From: Pseudomonas sp. SLFW
GTDB taxonomy: Bacteria; Pseudomonadota; Gammaproteobacteria; Pseudomonadales; Pseudomonadaceae
Assembly: GCF_009905615.1 (NCBI RefSeq)
Contig: NZ_JAAAKW010000002.1
Coordinates: 1 to 64,000 of the forward strand
Length of the DNA stretch: 64,000 nt
Direction: 5' to 3'
Shown here piece by piece: positions 1 to 9,550 of this stretch. Position numbers and translations under genes: made by a program. Within the stretch, counting starts at the first letter, position 1, and each line of letters begins with the position of its first letter. The notes below the pieces were generated by a model. The model was not told the DNA's origin, did no database searches, and was given only the letters and a program-made list of their open reading frames with translations.

Positions 1-5
1 GGCGA

Positions 6-33
6 ATTCTACAGCGTTACAACTTGCTGTCAA
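6..33 (-). promoter_or_regulatory. Leftward sigma-70 promoter (proximal of two)
   Basis: On the minus strand TTGACA (28-33) and TAGAAT (6-11) are separated by 16 bases, a near-consensus sigma-70 promoter firing out of the left edge. The sequence resembles Pseudomonas rRNA operon leaders as I remember them, so an rRNA operon probably starts just outside the window; this last step is inference. Confidence 0.7.
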
Positions 34-154
34 CCACCTTTTTCACCGCTGTCGATTCGAACACCAGAACCGAAGCACTTCCACGCTACCCTGAACCTGT
101 AACTCGTTGATCTTCAAGGAGTTTTCGGTTCCGACTGCGCCGGAAGTGGGGCGA

Positions 155-182
155 ATTATAGACACATCCGAAGGGGCGTCAA
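155..182 (-). promoter_or_regulatory. Leftward sigma-70 promoter (distal of two)
   Basis: On the minus strand TTGACG (177-182) is followed after 16 bases by a perfect TATAAT (155-160) and a GC-rich discriminator (TCGCCCC). It sits about 150 bases upstream of the other leftward promoter, an arrangement like rrn P1/P2. The stretch 1-287 holds no convincing gene. Confidence 0.7.
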
Positions 183-246
183 CACTTAATTTCAAATTTA
201 TGTCAAAAAACCAAAACATGAGCAAAATCAGCGTGTTCCTTCTGTT

Positions 247-278
247 TATATAGGGCAGCACTCCTGACGCCCTATATA
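247..278 (-). terminator. Hairpin just downstream of gcdG
   Basis: A perfect 10-bp inverted repeat (TATATAGGGC / GCCCTATATA) with a 12-base loop lies 9 bases beyond the gcdG stop codon. It has no good U-tract, so it may be a weak terminator or an mRNA-stabilising end that separates gcdHG from the leftward promoters. Confidence 0.5.
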
Positions 279-287
279 GAAGGGTCG

Positions 288-1508
288 CTAAAGCACGCCA
301 GCCTCACGCAAGGCCATAACTGTCTCGTCCGACAGCCCCAATAGATGGGTTAGAACCTCCGACGTATGCTCCCCCAACAACGGTGGCGCTCGGCGATACT
401 CCACCGGCGTACCCGACAACCGAATAGGGCTGGCCACCTGAGGCACCGTTCCACCCAAGGCATGGGGCAGCTCAATCCTCAAACCTCGCGCCTCAACCTG
501 TGGGTCGGCAAACACTTGGGCCACATCATTGATGGGGCCACACGGAACACCCGCCCCTTCAAGTGCAGCCACCCACTCAGCCGTTGTCTTGAAGACCGTC
601 GCCTGGCGAATCAGGGGAATCAGCTCAGCCCGATGCGCCACACGCTGCTTGTTGGTGGCGAAGCGCGGATCGTCAGCCCATTGCGCCTGACCAGCAACTT
701 CCGCGAACTTACGGAACTGACTGTCGTTTCCTACGGTAAGAATGAAGTCGCCATCGGCAGTGGGAAAATCCTGGTACGGCACGATGTTCGGATGCGCATT
801 GCCCAGACGGCGAGGTGGTGTGCCCGTTGTCAGGTAATTCATGGCCTGATTCGCCAGGCACGCGACTTGAACATCCAGCAGCGCCATGTCGATATGCTGG
901 CCAACGCCACCCTGATCCCGATGGGCGAGGGCGGCCAGAATGGCTGACGTCGAATACAACCCAGTCAAAATGTCGGTCAGAGCGACCCCGACCTTCACGG
1001 GCCCGGCACCGTCCTCGCCCTCAGGCCGACCGGTCAGGCTCATCAATCCACCGAGCCCCTGGATCATGAAGTCATAGCCCGCGCGCTTTGCGTAAGGGCC
1101 GGTCTGCCCAAACCCTGTGATCGAGCAATAGATAAGCCGCGGGTTCTCGACTTGCAGCGACGCGTAGTCCAAGCCATACGCCTTGAGCCCACCGACCTTG
1201 AAGTTCTCAATGACGATGTCGGACTTTGCCGCCAGCTCACGCACCAGCTTCTGACCTTCCGGCCGTGTGAAGTCGATCGTGACGGACTGCTTGTTCCGAT
1301 TGGCCGCCAGGTAATAGGCAGCCTCGGACGTGTTATCGCCCCTTGGGTCCTTCAGAAAAGGAGGCCCCCAAGCGCGCGTATCGTCGCCATTGCCAGGGCG
1401 CTCGATCTTAATCACGTCGGCACCCAGATCTGCGAGTATCTGGCCCGCCCACGGACCAGCTAAAACGCGAGATAGGTCCAGCACCCGCAAATGCGATAGC
1501 GCGCCCAT
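288..1508 (-). CDS. gcdG: CaiB/BaiF family CoA-transferase (succinate/glutarate CoA-transferase)
   Basis: This is a family III CoA-transferase of about 406 residues. It probably makes glutaryl-CoA from glutarate with succinyl-CoA as donor, feeding the neighbouring glutaryl-CoA dehydrogenase in lysine/5-aminovalerate breakdown. The N-terminus (VLDLSRVLAGPW) and the ADLGADVIKIERPG segment are typical of the family, and the likely catalytic aspartate is D179 in GVALTDIL. An in-frame extension to 1550 exists, but the ATG at 1508 has an AAGGAG Shine-Dalgarno six bases upstream. It lies 10 bases after gcdH and is surely co-transcribed with it. The substrate is inferred from the neighbour and from the known gcdGH arrangement. 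Confidence 0.9.
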   Translation of the reverse strand: MGALSHLRVLDLSRVLAGPWAGQILADLGADVIKIERPGNGDDTRAWGPPFLKDPRGDNTSEAAYYLAANRNKQSVTIDFTRPEGQKLVRELAAKSDIVIENFKVGGLKAYGLDYASLQVENPRLIYCSITGFGQTGPYAKRAGYDFMIQGLGGLMSLTGRPEGEDGAGPVKVGVALTDILTGLYSTSAILAALAHRDQGGVGQHIDMALLDVQVACLANQAMNYLTTGTPPRRLGNAHPNIVPYQDFPTADGDFILTVGNDSQFRKFAEVAGQAQWADDPRFATNKQRVAHRAELIPLIRQATVFKTTAEWVAALEGAGVPCGPINDVAQVFADPQVEARGLRIELPHALGGTVPQVASPIRLSGTPVEYRRAPPLLGEHTSEVLTHLLGLSDETVMALREAGVL

Positions 1509-1518
1509 GACTGGCTCC

Positions 1519-2700
1519 TTAATAGAAAGCCTGAATGCCAGTCTGCGCACGCCCGAGAATCAGCGCATGCACGTCGTGCGTTCCTTCATAGGTGTTCACG
1601 ACTTCCAGGTTCACCAGATGACGGGCAATACCGAACTCGTCAGAGATCCCATTGCCGCCAAGCATGTCCCGAGCCATGCGTGCGATGTCCAGCGACTTGC
1701 CGCAGGAGTTGCGCTTCATGATCGACGTGATTTCCACCGCCGCAGTGCCTTCGTCCTTCATACGTCCCAAACGCAGGCAGCCTTGCAGGGCGAGCGTGAT
1801 TTCAGTCTGCATGTCGGCGAGTTTTTTCTGGATCAGCTGATTGGCTGCCAGAGGACGCCCGAACTGTTGACGATCCAGCGTGTACTGGCGAGCGGTGTGC
1901 CAGCAGAACTCCGCTGCGCCCAGCGCTCCCCAAGAGATGCCATAACGCGCAGAGTTCAGGCAGGTGAACGGGCCTTTCAGACCTCGGACGTCCGGGAAGA
2001 TGTTTTCTTCCGGGACGAACACGTTATCCATGACGATCTCGCCTGTGATAGACGCCCGCAAACCGACCTTCCCGTGGATAGCCGGAGCGCTCAGGCCTTG
2101 CCAGCCTTTTTCGAGCACGAAGCCACGGATATCACCGGCATCGTCTTTGCCCCAAACCACGAACACGTCAGCAATCGGGCTGTTGGTGATCCACATCTTG
2201 GTGCCGGTCAGACGATAACCGCCGTCTACCTTGCGGGCACGGGTGATCATCGCACCCGGATCGGAACCATGGTTCGGCTCGGTCAGGCCGAAGCACCCAA
2301 TCCACTCGCCAGACGCCAGCTTGGGCAGATACTTCTGCTTTTGCGCTTCGGTACCGAATTCGTTGATCGGCACCATCACCAGCGATGACTGCACACTCAT
2401 CATTGAGCGATAGCCAGAATCCACGCGCTCGACTTCGCGAGCGATCAGGCCGTAGCAGACGTAGTTCAGGCCACTGCCACCGTATTGCTCAGGAATAGTC
2501 GCGCCCAACAGGCCGACCTCACCCATTTCCCGAAAGATCGCAGGGTCGGTTTGCTCATGACGAAACGCTTCAAGGACGCGGGGGGCGAGTTTGTCTTGGG
2601 CGAACTGCTCGGCGCTGTCGCGAACCATGCGCTCTTCTTCAGTGAGCTGCTGGTCCAGCAACAGGGGATCAATCCAGTTGAAGCTTGCCTTACCGCCCAT
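1519..2700 (-). CDS. gcdH: Glutaryl-CoA dehydrogenase
   Basis: A flavin-dependent acyl-CoA dehydrogenase of 393 residues that oxidises and decarboxylates glutaryl-CoA to crotonyl-CoA. The N-terminal helical domain, the central beta domain ([27 protein letters not shown]) and the C-terminal helical domain are intact. The catalytic base is E372 in TYEGTHDVH, in the GCDH-specific position. The ATG at 2700 has a GAGGAG ribosome site. It is divergent from gcdR across about 170 bases, the usual arrangement for a LysR target, and heads the gcdH-gcdG operon. Confidence 0.95.
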   Translation of the reverse strand: MGGKASFNWIDPLLLDQQLTEEERMVRDSAEQFAQDKLAPRVLEAFRHEQTDPAIFREMGEVGLLGATIPEQYGGSGLNYVCYGLIAREVERVDSGYRSMMSVQSSLVMVPINEFGTEAQKQKYLPKLASGEWIGCFGLTEPNHGSDPGAMITRARKVDGGYRLTGTKMWITNSPIADVFVVWGKDDAGDIRGFVLEKGWQGLSAPAIHGKVGLRASITGEIVMDNVFVPEENIFPDVRGLKGPFTCLNSARYGISWGALGAAEFCWHTARQYTLDRQQFGRPLAANQLIQKKLADMQTEITLALQGCLRLGRMKDEGTAAVEITSIMKRNSCGKSLDIARMARDMLGGNGISDEFGIARHLVNLEVVNTYEGTHDVHALILGRAQTGIQAFY

Positions 2701-2812
2701 GACGTTCTCCTCGCTAAATGATGTTCCCGGACATTGCCGGGAAAAGTCGTGAGTTGATGCTAGGCGCGGATAGGCCCATGGGCAAACGACGATTTCGCAT
2801 AGTCTTGTGCTA

Positions 2813-2830
2813 ATTTCTCACTCCGAGAAT
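2813..2830. promoter_or_regulatory. Candidate GcdR (LysR-type) operator
   Basis: An interrupted palindrome (ATTTCTC-ACTCC-GAGAAT) lies in the gap between divergent gcdH and gcdR, 45-62 bases before the gcdR ATG. Its size and position fit the T-N11-A type of LysR site. No experiment or alignment was available. Confidence 0.5.
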
Positions 2831-2874
2831 GTGCAAAGCGCCATATCTCAGGCCAATGAGTGAGGTTCAGGTAC

Positions 2875-3771
2875 ATGCGCCGCAAAATCCCCAGCACTGC
2901 CGCACTGGTCAGCTTCGAGGCTGCAGCGCGTCATGAAAGCTTCACCAAGGCTGCGGATGAGCTTTCGCTCACCCAAAGTGCAATTTGCCGACAGATTGGC
3001 GGCCTCGAAGAATTCTTGAATGTGGAACTGTTCCGACGCTCCCGAAGGGGCGTGAAGCTGACAGAAGCGGGCCTTTCCTACAGCCGCCGTGTCGCTACCC
3101 AACTCGATGCAGTTGAACGGGACACGCTCTCCGTCATGGGCCATCAAGGCGCGAACGTGATTGAACTGGCCGTGGTTCCAACCTTCGGAACTCAATGGCT
3201 GCTGCCTCGCCTCAAGGACTTTCAGCAACAGAACCCTGACGTCACGATCAATCTGACCAACCGGACGCGGCCGTTCCTGTTCGCGGACACCGACTTTGAT
3301 GCCGCCATCTATTTCGGCGATGCCGACTGGTCAGGTACGGAATCTCATCGCTTGATGAGCGAAAACCCCATGCCGGTTTGTAGTCCTGCTTTGCTGGGCA
3401 ACAAACCCCGACTCAGCGCGCGTGAATTATCGGAAATGCCGTTGCTGCAGCAGACCACCAGGCCCTATGCATGGCGACAGTGGTTCGGCTCGATGGACAT
3501 GAATGTGGCCCGCGACATGACAGGCGCGCGATACGAGCTATTCTCCATGCTCGCTCAAGCGGCTATGCATGACATGGGAGTCGCGCTGATTCCACCTTTT
3601 CTGATCCAGCGAGAACTGGCCGAAAAGCGACTGGTGATTGCCAACCCGCATGCGCTGTCGAGCGTAAAAGCCTATTACCTGATGATTCCGGAGCGAAAAG
3701 TCGAATCCGCATCATTGAAAGCCTTTCGGGACTGGCTGGTGCATCAGGCTGAAACCTACGCTCTGCCTTGA
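2875..3771 (+). CDS. gcdR: LysR-family activator of glutarate catabolism
   Basis: A LysR-type regulator of about 298 residues that should activate gcdHG in response to glutarate. The winged helix-turn-helix occupies residues 1-65 (TAALVSFEAAARHESFTKAA, SLTQSAICRQI), and the substrate-binding domain runs from about residue 90 to the end. A GTG at 2860 is in frame, but the ATG at 2875 matches the usual GcdR start (MRRKIPSTAALV) and has a purine-rich GAGGTTCAGG upstream. Its assignment rests on divergence from gcdHG. Confidence 0.88.
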   Translation: MRRKIPSTAALVSFEAAARHESFTKAADELSLTQSAICRQIGGLEEFLNVELFRRSRRGVKLTEAGLSYSRRVATQLDAVERDTLSVMGHQGANVIELAVVPTFGTQWLLPRLKDFQQQNPDVTINLTNRTRPFLFADTDFDAAIYFGDADWSGTESHRLMSENPMPVCSPALLGNKPRLSARELSEMPLLQQTTRPYAWRQWFGSMDMNVARDMTGARYELFSMLAQAAMHDMGVALIPPFLIQRELAEKRLVIANPHALSSVKAYYLMIPERKVESASLKAFRDWLVHQAETYALP

Positions 3772-3796
3772 TTTGCGCCTGATTCTATTCAAATGC

Positions 3797-3830
3797 TGAC
3801 TTTGTAGTTAGTAAACCCAAAGCGCTACAG
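3797..3830 (+). repeat. Direct repeat copy 1 in gcdR-pntAA gap
   Basis: The core TTGTAGTTA...GCTACAG is echoed at 4030-4061. The gap 3772-4207 holds no convincing gene; it contains this repeat pair, a hairpin, and the pntAA leader. The repeat could be a regulator site for pntAA, but the regulator is unknown. Confidence 0.5.
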
Positions 3831-3974
3831 ATATCTCGTAATGTCGCATTTAAGAAACACCCCTGTTCTTTATACAAAACACGCTGAAGGCTACGATGTG
3901 CGCGGCTTACAGCCTGATTACCCCTCACTTTCATCAGGGGCTTTAAAAAAAGTCAAAATGTCACCGGTATCGCT

Positions 3975-3999
3975 ACAGGCCTTTAAACATATGGCCTGT
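3975..3999 (+). terminator. Hairpin downstream of gcdR
   Basis: ACAGGCC and GGCCTGT form a perfect 7-bp stem with an 11-base loop, followed by GGCGTTTTATT. It may end gcdR transcription, but it lies about 200 bases beyond the gene and the U-tract is interrupted. Confidence 0.35.
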
Positions 4000-4029
4000 G
4001 GCGTTTTATTGCGTCAAACGGTCACAGGG

Positions 4030-4061
4030 TGACTTGTAGTTAAGTACACGTCGCGTTACAG
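4030..4061 (+). repeat. Direct repeat copy 2 in gcdR-pntAA gap
   Basis: TGACTTGTAGTTA followed by GCGTTACAG repeats the element at 3797-3830 with a few changes. It lies about 150 bases before the pntAA start, a position suited to transcriptional control. Function is inferred only from repetition. Confidence 0.5.
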
Positions 4062-4207
4062 AATTCCTTGAAGCCCCCGAATTCCGCCTGCAAAATGCCG
4101 CGCCCCCGTCTTGTCTAGCGGGGACGTGGTGATCGCTGCCCCAGACGCGCCATCCGCAGCGCGCTGGCCTATTTTCAAAGATAAAAAGATCACGCAGGAG
4201 ATTTGAC

Positions 4208-5329
4208 GTGCACATTGGAGTCCCTCTAGAAACCCAGTCCGGTGAAACTCGGGTTGCTGCAACTCCGGAAACCATCAAGAAGCTCATTGGCCAGGGTCAT
4301 AAGGTCACCGTCCAGTCGGGTGCCGGCATCACCGCCAGCGTCACGGACAGTGCCTATGAAACCGCCGGGGCTTCGATTGGCAGCGCTGCCGATGCCTTCG
4401 GCGCCGAGCTGATCCTCAAGGTCGTCGCGCCCAGCGACAGCGAGCTGGCTCTGATCAAGAGCGGGACCGTTGTCATCGGGATGCTCAACCCCTTCAACAA
4501 CGAGATCATCGCCAAGATGGCCGAGCGCGGGATTACCGCCTTTGCCCTTGAAGCAGCGCCGCGCACCTCGCGCGCGCAAAGCCTCGACGTGCTGTCCTCG
4601 CAAGCCAACATTGCCGGTTACAAATCGGTTCTGCTGGCCGCGCATCACTACCCGCGCTTCATGCCGATGCTGATGACCGCTGCCGGTACGGTGAAGGCTG
4701 CCCGTGTGTTGATCCTCGGTGCAGGCGTTGCCGGTTTGCAGGCCATCGCCACCGCCAAACGCCTGGGTGCAGTGATCGAGGCCTCTGACGTGCGCCCTGC
4801 GGTGAAGGAGCAGATCGAGTCCCTCGGCGCCAAGTTCGTCGACGTGCCTTATGAGACTGACGAAGAGCGCGAAGCCGCGGTCGGCGTGGGCGGTTACGCA
4901 CGTCCGATGCCTGCCAGCTGGATGCAGCGTCAAGCCGTGGCCGTTCACGAGCGTGCCAAGCAGGCGGACATCGTGATCACTACCGCACTGATTCCCGGTC
5001 GCAAGGCGCCGGTGCTGCTAAGCGCAGAAACGGTCTCGCAGATGAAGCCAGGCTCGGTGGTCATCGACCTCGCGGCAGCCCAGGGCGGCAACTGCCCGCT
5101 GACCGTGGCGGACCAGGTGGTAATCGAGCACGGCGTGACTATCGTCGGCCACACCAACCTGCCTGCGATGGTTGCGGCTGACGCGTCCGCTCTTTATGCA
5201 CGCAACCTGCTGGATTTCCTGAAGCTGGTCTTCACCAAGGAAGGCCAGTTCGAGATCAACCTTGAAGACGACATCGTCGCCGCGTGCCTGATGTGCCGCG
5301 ACGGCCAGATTGTCCGCAAGAACGGCTGA
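4208..5329 (+). CDS. pntAA: NAD(P) transhydrogenase subunit alpha, part 1
   Basis: This 373-residue protein is domain I of the proton-translocating transhydrogenase, the NAD(H)-binding part that faces the cytoplasm. The Rossmann motif GAGVAG starts at G171, and the mobile/RQD region ([15 protein letters not shown]) is near residue 235. It begins with GTG, chosen because an AGGAG sits eight bases upstream and MHIGVPLET is the family N-terminus. It opens a tight operon with pntAB and pntB; the alpha subunit is split in two, as in many Proteobacteria outside the enterics. Confidence 0.95.
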   Translation: MHIGVPLETQSGETRVAATPETIKKLIGQGHKVTVQSGAGITASVTDSAYETAGASIGSAADAFGAELILKVVAPSDSELALIKSGTVVIGMLNPFNNEIIAKMAERGITAFALEAAPRTSRAQSLDVLSSQANIAGYKSVLLAAHHYPRFMPMLMTAAGTVKAARVLILGAGVAGLQAIATAKRLGAVIEASDVRPAVKEQIESLGAKFVDVPYETDEEREAAVGVGGYARPMPASWMQRQAVAVHERAKQADIVITTALIPGRKAPVLLSAETVSQMKPGSVVIDLAAAQGGNCPLTVADQVVIEHGVTIVGHTNLPAMVAADASALYARNLLDFLKLVFTKEGQFEINLEDDIVAACLMCRDGQIVRKNG

Positions 5330-5340
5330 GGATAAAAACA

Positions 5341-5679
5341 ATGGAAGACATGCTGATCTCTCACGGCGTCTACAACCTGATCATCTTCGTGCTGGCGATC
5401 TACGTCGGCTACCACGTGGTCTGGAACGTCACCCCTGCGTTGCACACCCCACTGATGGCCGTGACCAACGCCATTTCGGCGATCGTCATCGTGGGCGCCA
5501 TGCTGGCCGCTGCGTTGACCGTCACCCCACTGGGCAAAACCATGGGCACCCTGGCGGTCGCGCTGGCAGCCGTCAACGTGTTCGGTGGTTTTCTGGTCAC
5601 CCGCCGGATGCTTGAAATGTTCAAAAAAAAGGCTGCTCCTAATAAGAGCCCAGCCAAAACTGAGGTGCCGAAGCAATGA
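5341..5679 (+). CDS. pntAB: NAD(P) transhydrogenase subunit alpha, part 2
   Basis: A small 112-residue membrane protein with about three transmembrane helices ([47 protein letters not shown]) and a lysine-rich tail. It is the membrane part of the alpha subunit and helps form the proton channel. The ATG at 5341 with GAGGA upstream is preferred over an in-frame ATG at 5284 that would lie inside pntAA. It follows pntAA by 11 bases and overlaps pntB by four (ATGA). Confidence 0.95.
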   Translation: MEDMLISHGVYNLIIFVLAIYVGYHVVWNVTPALHTPLMAVTNAISAIVIVGAMLAAALTVTPLGKTMGTLAVALAAVNVFGGFLVTRRMLEMFKKKAAPNKSPAKTEVPKQ

Positions 5680-7121
5680 GCATGAACCTCGTCACCCTGT
5701 TGTACCTCGTTTCAGCGATCTGCTTTATTCAGGCGCTTAAAGGACTGTCGCACCCGACCACATCGCGTCGCGGCAACCTGTTCGGCATGCTCGGCATGGG
5801 ACTGGCGGTGCTGACCACGATCAGCTTGGTGTTCAAACTGGCAGCGCTGTCCACCGACGGCGCTAGCGCAGGCATCGGCTACATCATCGTGGGCTTGCTG
5901 GTCGGCGGCACCGCCGGCTCGATCATGGCCAAGCGCGTTGAAATGACCAAGATGCCGGAGCTGGTGGCCTTCATGCATAGCATGATCGGTCTGGCGGCGG
6001 TGTTCATTGCCATCGCGGCCGTGGTCGAACCTCAATCCCTGGGCATCGTTGCGCACCTGGGCGAGTCGATCCCGACCGGTAACCGTCTGGAGCTGTTCCT
6101 CGGTGCCGCCATCGGCGCGATCACCTTCTCCGGTTCAGTCATCGCCTTTGGCAAGCTGTCGGGCAAGTACAAGTTCCGCCTGTTTCAGGGCGCTCCTGTG
6201 CAGTTCGCAGGTCAGCACAAGTTGAACCTGATTCTGGGTCTGGCCACGTTGTTCTTCGGCCTGACATTCATGTTCACCGGCAGCCTGTTCGCCTTCAGCG
6301 TCATGCTGATCCTGGCGTTCGTGATTGGGGTGTTGCTGATCATCCCGATTGGCGGCGCCGACATGCCTGTGGTCGTGTCGATGCTCAACAGCTACTCGGG
6401 CTGGGCTGCGGCCGGTATCGGCTTCTCGCTGAACAACTCGATGCTGATCATCGCAGGCTCCCTGGTGGGTTCGTCCGGTGCGATCCTGTCCTACATCATG
6501 TGCAAGGCCATGAACCGCTCGTTCTTCAACGTGATCGGCGGCGGCTTCGGTGGCGCAGCGGATGCAGGCGCGGCAGATGGCGCGAAAGAAGCACGTCCGG
6601 TGAAATCCGGCTCGGCTGACGACGCGACCTTCCTGCTGACCAACGCAGACACCGTGATCATCGTTCCAGGCTACGGTCTGGCGGTGGCACGTGCCCAGCA
6701 CGCCCTGAAAGAGCTGACCGAGAAGCTGACCCACGCTGGCGTGACCGTGAAGTATGCAATCCACCCGGTGGCCGGTCGGATGCCGGGCCACATGAACGTC
6801 CTGCTCGCCGAGGCCGAAGTGCCTTACGACCAGGTGTTCGAGATGGAAGACATCAACTCCGAGTTCGGTCAGGCCGACGTGGTGCTGGTGCTTGGCGCCA
6901 ACGACGTGGTCAACCCGGCAGCGAAGAACGATCCCAAGTCGCCGATTGCGGGCATGCCGATCCTCGAAGCCTTCAAGGCCAAAACCATCATCGTCAACAA
7001 GCGCTCGATGGCCAGCGGCTATGCCGGTCTGGACAACGAACTGTTCTACCTCGACAAAACCATGATGGTGTTCGGTGACGCGAAGAAGGTCATTGAAGAC
7101 ATGGTGAAAGCCGTCGAATAA
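5676..7121 (+). CDS. pntB: NAD(P) transhydrogenase subunit beta
   Basis: This 481-residue protein has eight or nine membrane helices in its first 290 residues and a C-terminal NADP(H)-binding domain III ([15 protein letters not shown] near residue 330, [29 protein letters not shown]). With PntAA and PntAB it couples proton entry to hydride transfer from NADH to NADP+. Its ATG overlaps the pntAB stop, so translation is coupled. A strong terminator follows 24 bases after the stop. Confidence 0.96.
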   Translation: MSMNLVTLLYLVSAICFIQALKGLSHPTTSRRGNLFGMLGMGLAVLTTISLVFKLAALSTDGASAGIGYIIVGLLVGGTAGSIMAKRVEMTKMPELVAFMHSMIGLAAVFIAIAAVVEPQSLGIVAHLGESIPTGNRLELFLGAAIGAITFSGSVIAFGKLSGKYKFRLFQGAPVQFAGQHKLNLILGLATLFFGLTFMFTGSLFAFSVMLILAFVIGVLLIIPIGGADMPVVVSMLNSYSGWAAAGIGFSLNNSMLIIAGSLVGSSGAILSYIMCKAMNRSFFNVIGGGFGGAADAGAADGAKEARPVKSGSADDATFLLTNADTVIIVPGYGLAVARAQHALKELTEKLTHAGVTVKYAIHPVAGRMPGHMNVLLAEAEVPYDQVFEMEDINSEFGQADVVLVLGANDVVNPAAKNDPKSPIAGMPILEAFKAKTIIVNKRSMASGYAGLDNELFYLDKTMMVFGDAKKVIEDMVKAVE

Positions 7122-7145
7122 GGCTCTGTCCTGCGGCTGAACGAA

Positions 7146-7177
7146 CCCTCGACGCGTCTATCGGTCGAGGGTTTTTT
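7146..7177 (+). terminator. Rho-independent terminator of pnt operon
   Basis: CCCTCGAC (7146-7153) pairs with GTCGAGGG (7164-7171) around a 10-base loop and is followed directly by TTTTTT. Confidence 0.9.
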
Positions 7178-7309
7178 ACATCTTCTGTAACAGTGTTTTA
7201 CGCTGAGAGCCGCCGTTTAGAGCCTCCAATACGACCTAAGTCATGGGACGCGCCATACCCAACTCTCTAGACTTTGCTGCTCGCATCCTTGTCTTGAGAT
7301 AAGAACACC

Positions 7310-8803
7310 ATGCACCGTGAACGTATTCGCCTGCCGTCTTTGATGAGTAAGGTAATGAGCGCGGCCGACGCCGCTTCCCTGATCAAAGACGGCATGACCG
7401 TCGGCATGAGCGGCTTTACCCGCGCAGGCGAAGCCAAGGCCGTACCCAAGGCGCTGGCTGAGCGCGCCAAGGTGTCGCCACTGAAAATCAGCCTGATGAC
7501 CGGCGCCAGCCTGGGCAACGATCTCGACAAGCAGTTGACCGAAGCGGGCGTGCTGTCCCGCCGTATGCCATTTCAAGTCGACAGCACGTTGCGTAAGGCG
7601 ATCAACGATGGCTCGGTGATGTTCATCGACCAGCACCTCTCGGATACCGTCGAGCAACTGCGCAACCGCCAGATCAAGCCGGTGGACATTGCCGTTATCG
7701 AATGCGTGGCGATCACCGAAGAAGGTCATCTGGTGCTGAGCTCGTCCGTGGGCAACTCGGCCAGCTTCGCAATCCTCGCCGAGCAAGTGATCATTGAGAT
7801 CAACATCGCACAGCCTCTGGCGCTCGAAGGCTTGCACGACATCTATATACCGACTTACCGCCCGACACGCCTGCCGATTCCGGTGCTCAAGGCTGACAGC
7901 CGAATTGGCAGCCACGCCGTGAAAATCGACCCGGCGAAGATCGTAGGCATCGTGTTCAGTGATCAGGCTGACTCACCTTCAACTGTACTGCCTGCTGACG
8001 AAGAAACTCAGGCCATCGCCGGGCATCTGGTGGAGTTCTTCAAGAACGAAGTGCGCCAGAACCGTCTGACCAATCAATTGATGCCGCTGCAAGCGGGCGT
8101 CGGCACCATCGCCAACGCGGTGATGACCGGGCTGATCGACTCGCCGTTCCACGGCATGGCGATGTATTCGGAGGTATTGCAGGACTCCACGTTCGATCTG
8201 TTCGAAGCCGGGAAGCTGGATTTCGCTTCGGGCTGCTCAATGACCCTGTCCGAACGCAAGCACAATGCGGTCTACGACAACCTTGAGCAGTACAGACCGA
8301 AACTGTTATTGCGCCCTCAGGAAATCTCCAACCACCCCGAGGTCGTTCGGCGCCTCGGGATCATCGGCATCAACACTGCGCTGGAGTTCGACCTGTACGG
8401 CAACGTGAACTCCACCCACGTTGGCGGCACACGAATGATGAACGGGATCGGTGGCTCCGGCGACTTTGCCCGCAACGCGCATTTGGCGATCTTCGTTACC
8501 AAGTCGATCGCCAAGGGCGGTGCGATTTCCAGCGTGGTGCCGATGGTCAGCCACGTCGATCACACCGAGCACGACGTTGACATTCTGGTCACCGAACAAG
8601 GACTCGCCGACCTGCGCGGTCTGGCACCCCGCGAGCGCGCCCGCGTGATCATCGATAACTGCGTGCACCCCGCATACCGCGAGGCGTTGAACGACTACTT
8701 CCTCCGTGCTTGCGCCATGGGTGGACACACCCCTCACGTGCTGCGCGATGCACTCAGTTGGCACCTCAACCTCGAAGAAACCGGCCGCATGCTGGCGGTG
8801 TGA
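7310..8803 (+). CDS. Acetyl-CoA hydrolase/transferase family (succinyl-CoA:acetate CoA-transferase-like)
   Basis: A class I CoA-transferase of the Cat1/AarC type, 497 residues, likely moving CoA between succinyl-, acetyl- or propionyl-CoA and the free acids. The probable catalytic glutamate is E288 in MYSEVLQD. The conserved EFDLYGNVNSTH and NGIGGSGDF loops follow at about residues 359 and 381. It appears orthologous to P. aeruginosa PA5445 by memory. It stands alone between the pnt terminator and the DUF1127 gene. The exact acyl substrates cannot be read from sequence. Confidence 0.88.
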   Translation: MHRERIRLPSLMSKVMSAADAASLIKDGMTVGMSGFTRAGEAKAVPKALAERAKVSPLKISLMTGASLGNDLDKQLTEAGVLSRRMPFQVDSTLRKAINDGSVMFIDQHLSDTVEQLRNRQIKPVDIAVIECVAITEEGHLVLSSSVGNSASFAILAEQVIIEINIAQPLALEGLHDIYIPTYRPTRLPIPVLKADSRIGSHAVKIDPAKIVGIVFSDQADSPSTVLPADEETQAIAGHLVEFFKNEVRQNRLTNQLMPLQAGVGTIANAVMTGLIDSPFHGMAMYSEVLQDSTFDLFEAGKLDFASGCSMTLSERKHNAVYDNLEQYRPKLLLRPQEISNHPEVVRRLGIIGINTALEFDLYGNVNSTHVGGTRMMNGIGGSGDFARNAHLAIFVTKSIAKGGAISSVVPMVSHVDHTEHDVDILVTEQGLADLRGLAPRERARVIIDNCVHPAYREALNDYFLRACAMGGHTPHVLRDALSWHLNLEETGRMLAV

Positions 8804-8873
8804 GAAAACAGTTTGGAATTGGCGATGACCTTTCGTCGCCGCTTCTGGCGGGCTGAACACCATTCTGGCAAAA

Positions 8874-8970
8874 ACTGTACTGCTGTACCGGTTGTTTTCA
8901 GGGTCGAAAACACAGATTTCACCATTTCAACGCACAAAATGCCCCATTTCGGTGCTTACCGGTACAGTTG
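8874..8970 (+). promoter_or_regulatory. Repeated CTGTAC / GTACAG motifs upstream of DUF1127 gene
   Basis: The 319-base gap 8804-9122 has no gene but carries ACTGTAC (8874-8880), CTGTACC (8883-8889) and the inverted form GGTACAGTTG (8961-8970). Related sites recur at 9551-9592. Direct repeats of this kind resemble MocR/GntR operators that often accompany DUF1127 genes; no such regulator is encoded in the window. Confidence 0.45.
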
Positions 8971-9122
8971 CCCCATATATGAACAAAACAGTGCCCCTTC
9001 ACAGTTAACTGGAGCAGCACAATACAAGTGAACTGTGTCTGGAGAGAGCAGGGCAACGAGAGGAAGATGGGCACCAATCAAGTCACTATCTAATCCCGCC
9101 ACAAGCGGAAGGAAGAAGCACC

Positions 9123-9338
9123 ATGGAACGCACCGTAAGTTCCGAACTGTTCTACGAAGAAACCGCAAAATCCGCTCAAGGCTCGCTGCCGCTGCGCATG
9201 TTCGCCAACCTGATGCTCTGGCAGCGCCGTCTGTCCAGCCGCCACCAGCTGGCACGTCTGGATGCTCGTCTGCTGGCTGACGCCGGTATCAGCGAATCCC
9301 AGCGTTACGAAGAGCTGAGCAAGCCGTTCTGGCGCTAA
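9123..9338 (+). CDS. Small DUF1127 protein
   Basis: A 71-residue basic protein with the C-terminal DUF1127 arginine-rich helix pair (LMLWQRRLSSRHQLARLDARLLADAGIS, split here as residues about 32-59). DUF1127 proteins in other bacteria affect phosphate and carbon metabolism or bind RNA; the role here is unknown. The ATG has GGAAGGAAG about seven bases upstream. It stands alone, flanked by GTACAG-type repeats and followed by a hairpin. Confidence 0.85.
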   Translation: MERTVSSELFYEETAKSAQGSLPLRMFANLMLWQRRLSSRHQLARLDARLLADAGISESQRYEELSKPFWR

Positions 9339-9397
9339 GTTAGCGTCTGCTGGTCCCAGGCTACGAGCCTCTCACCAGCAACCCGAATTGTTCAAAC

Positions 9398-9430
9398 GAA
9401 ACCCGTCGCAGGTGACTGCTGACGGGTTTC
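9398..9430 (+). terminator. Hairpin after DUF1127 gene
   Basis: GAAACCCGTC pairs with GACGGGTTTC around a 13-base loop, giving a perfect 10-bp stem about 60 bases after the stop. Only short T runs follow (GTCGTTTCT), so it is a probable but not textbook terminator. Confidence 0.55.
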
Positions 9431-9550
9431 GTCGTTTCTGGGTCTTGATATCCGGGAAAGGGGGCTATGGCAATTCGACCTGCCAGTAACAGTCCTTCGG
9501 ATGATACCGCCGTAGAGAAACCTTGCTGCTGAACACGAAAAACCGCGAAT

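Noticed and set aside
43..261. 72-codon minus-strand frame at the left edge
   Set aside because: It spans two promoter elements and an inverted repeat, and its product resembles nothing; noncoding leader is more likely.
3841..4032. 63-codon open frame in the gcdR-pntAA gap
   Set aside because: No recognisable domain and no good ribosome site; it runs through a hairpin region and looks like chance.
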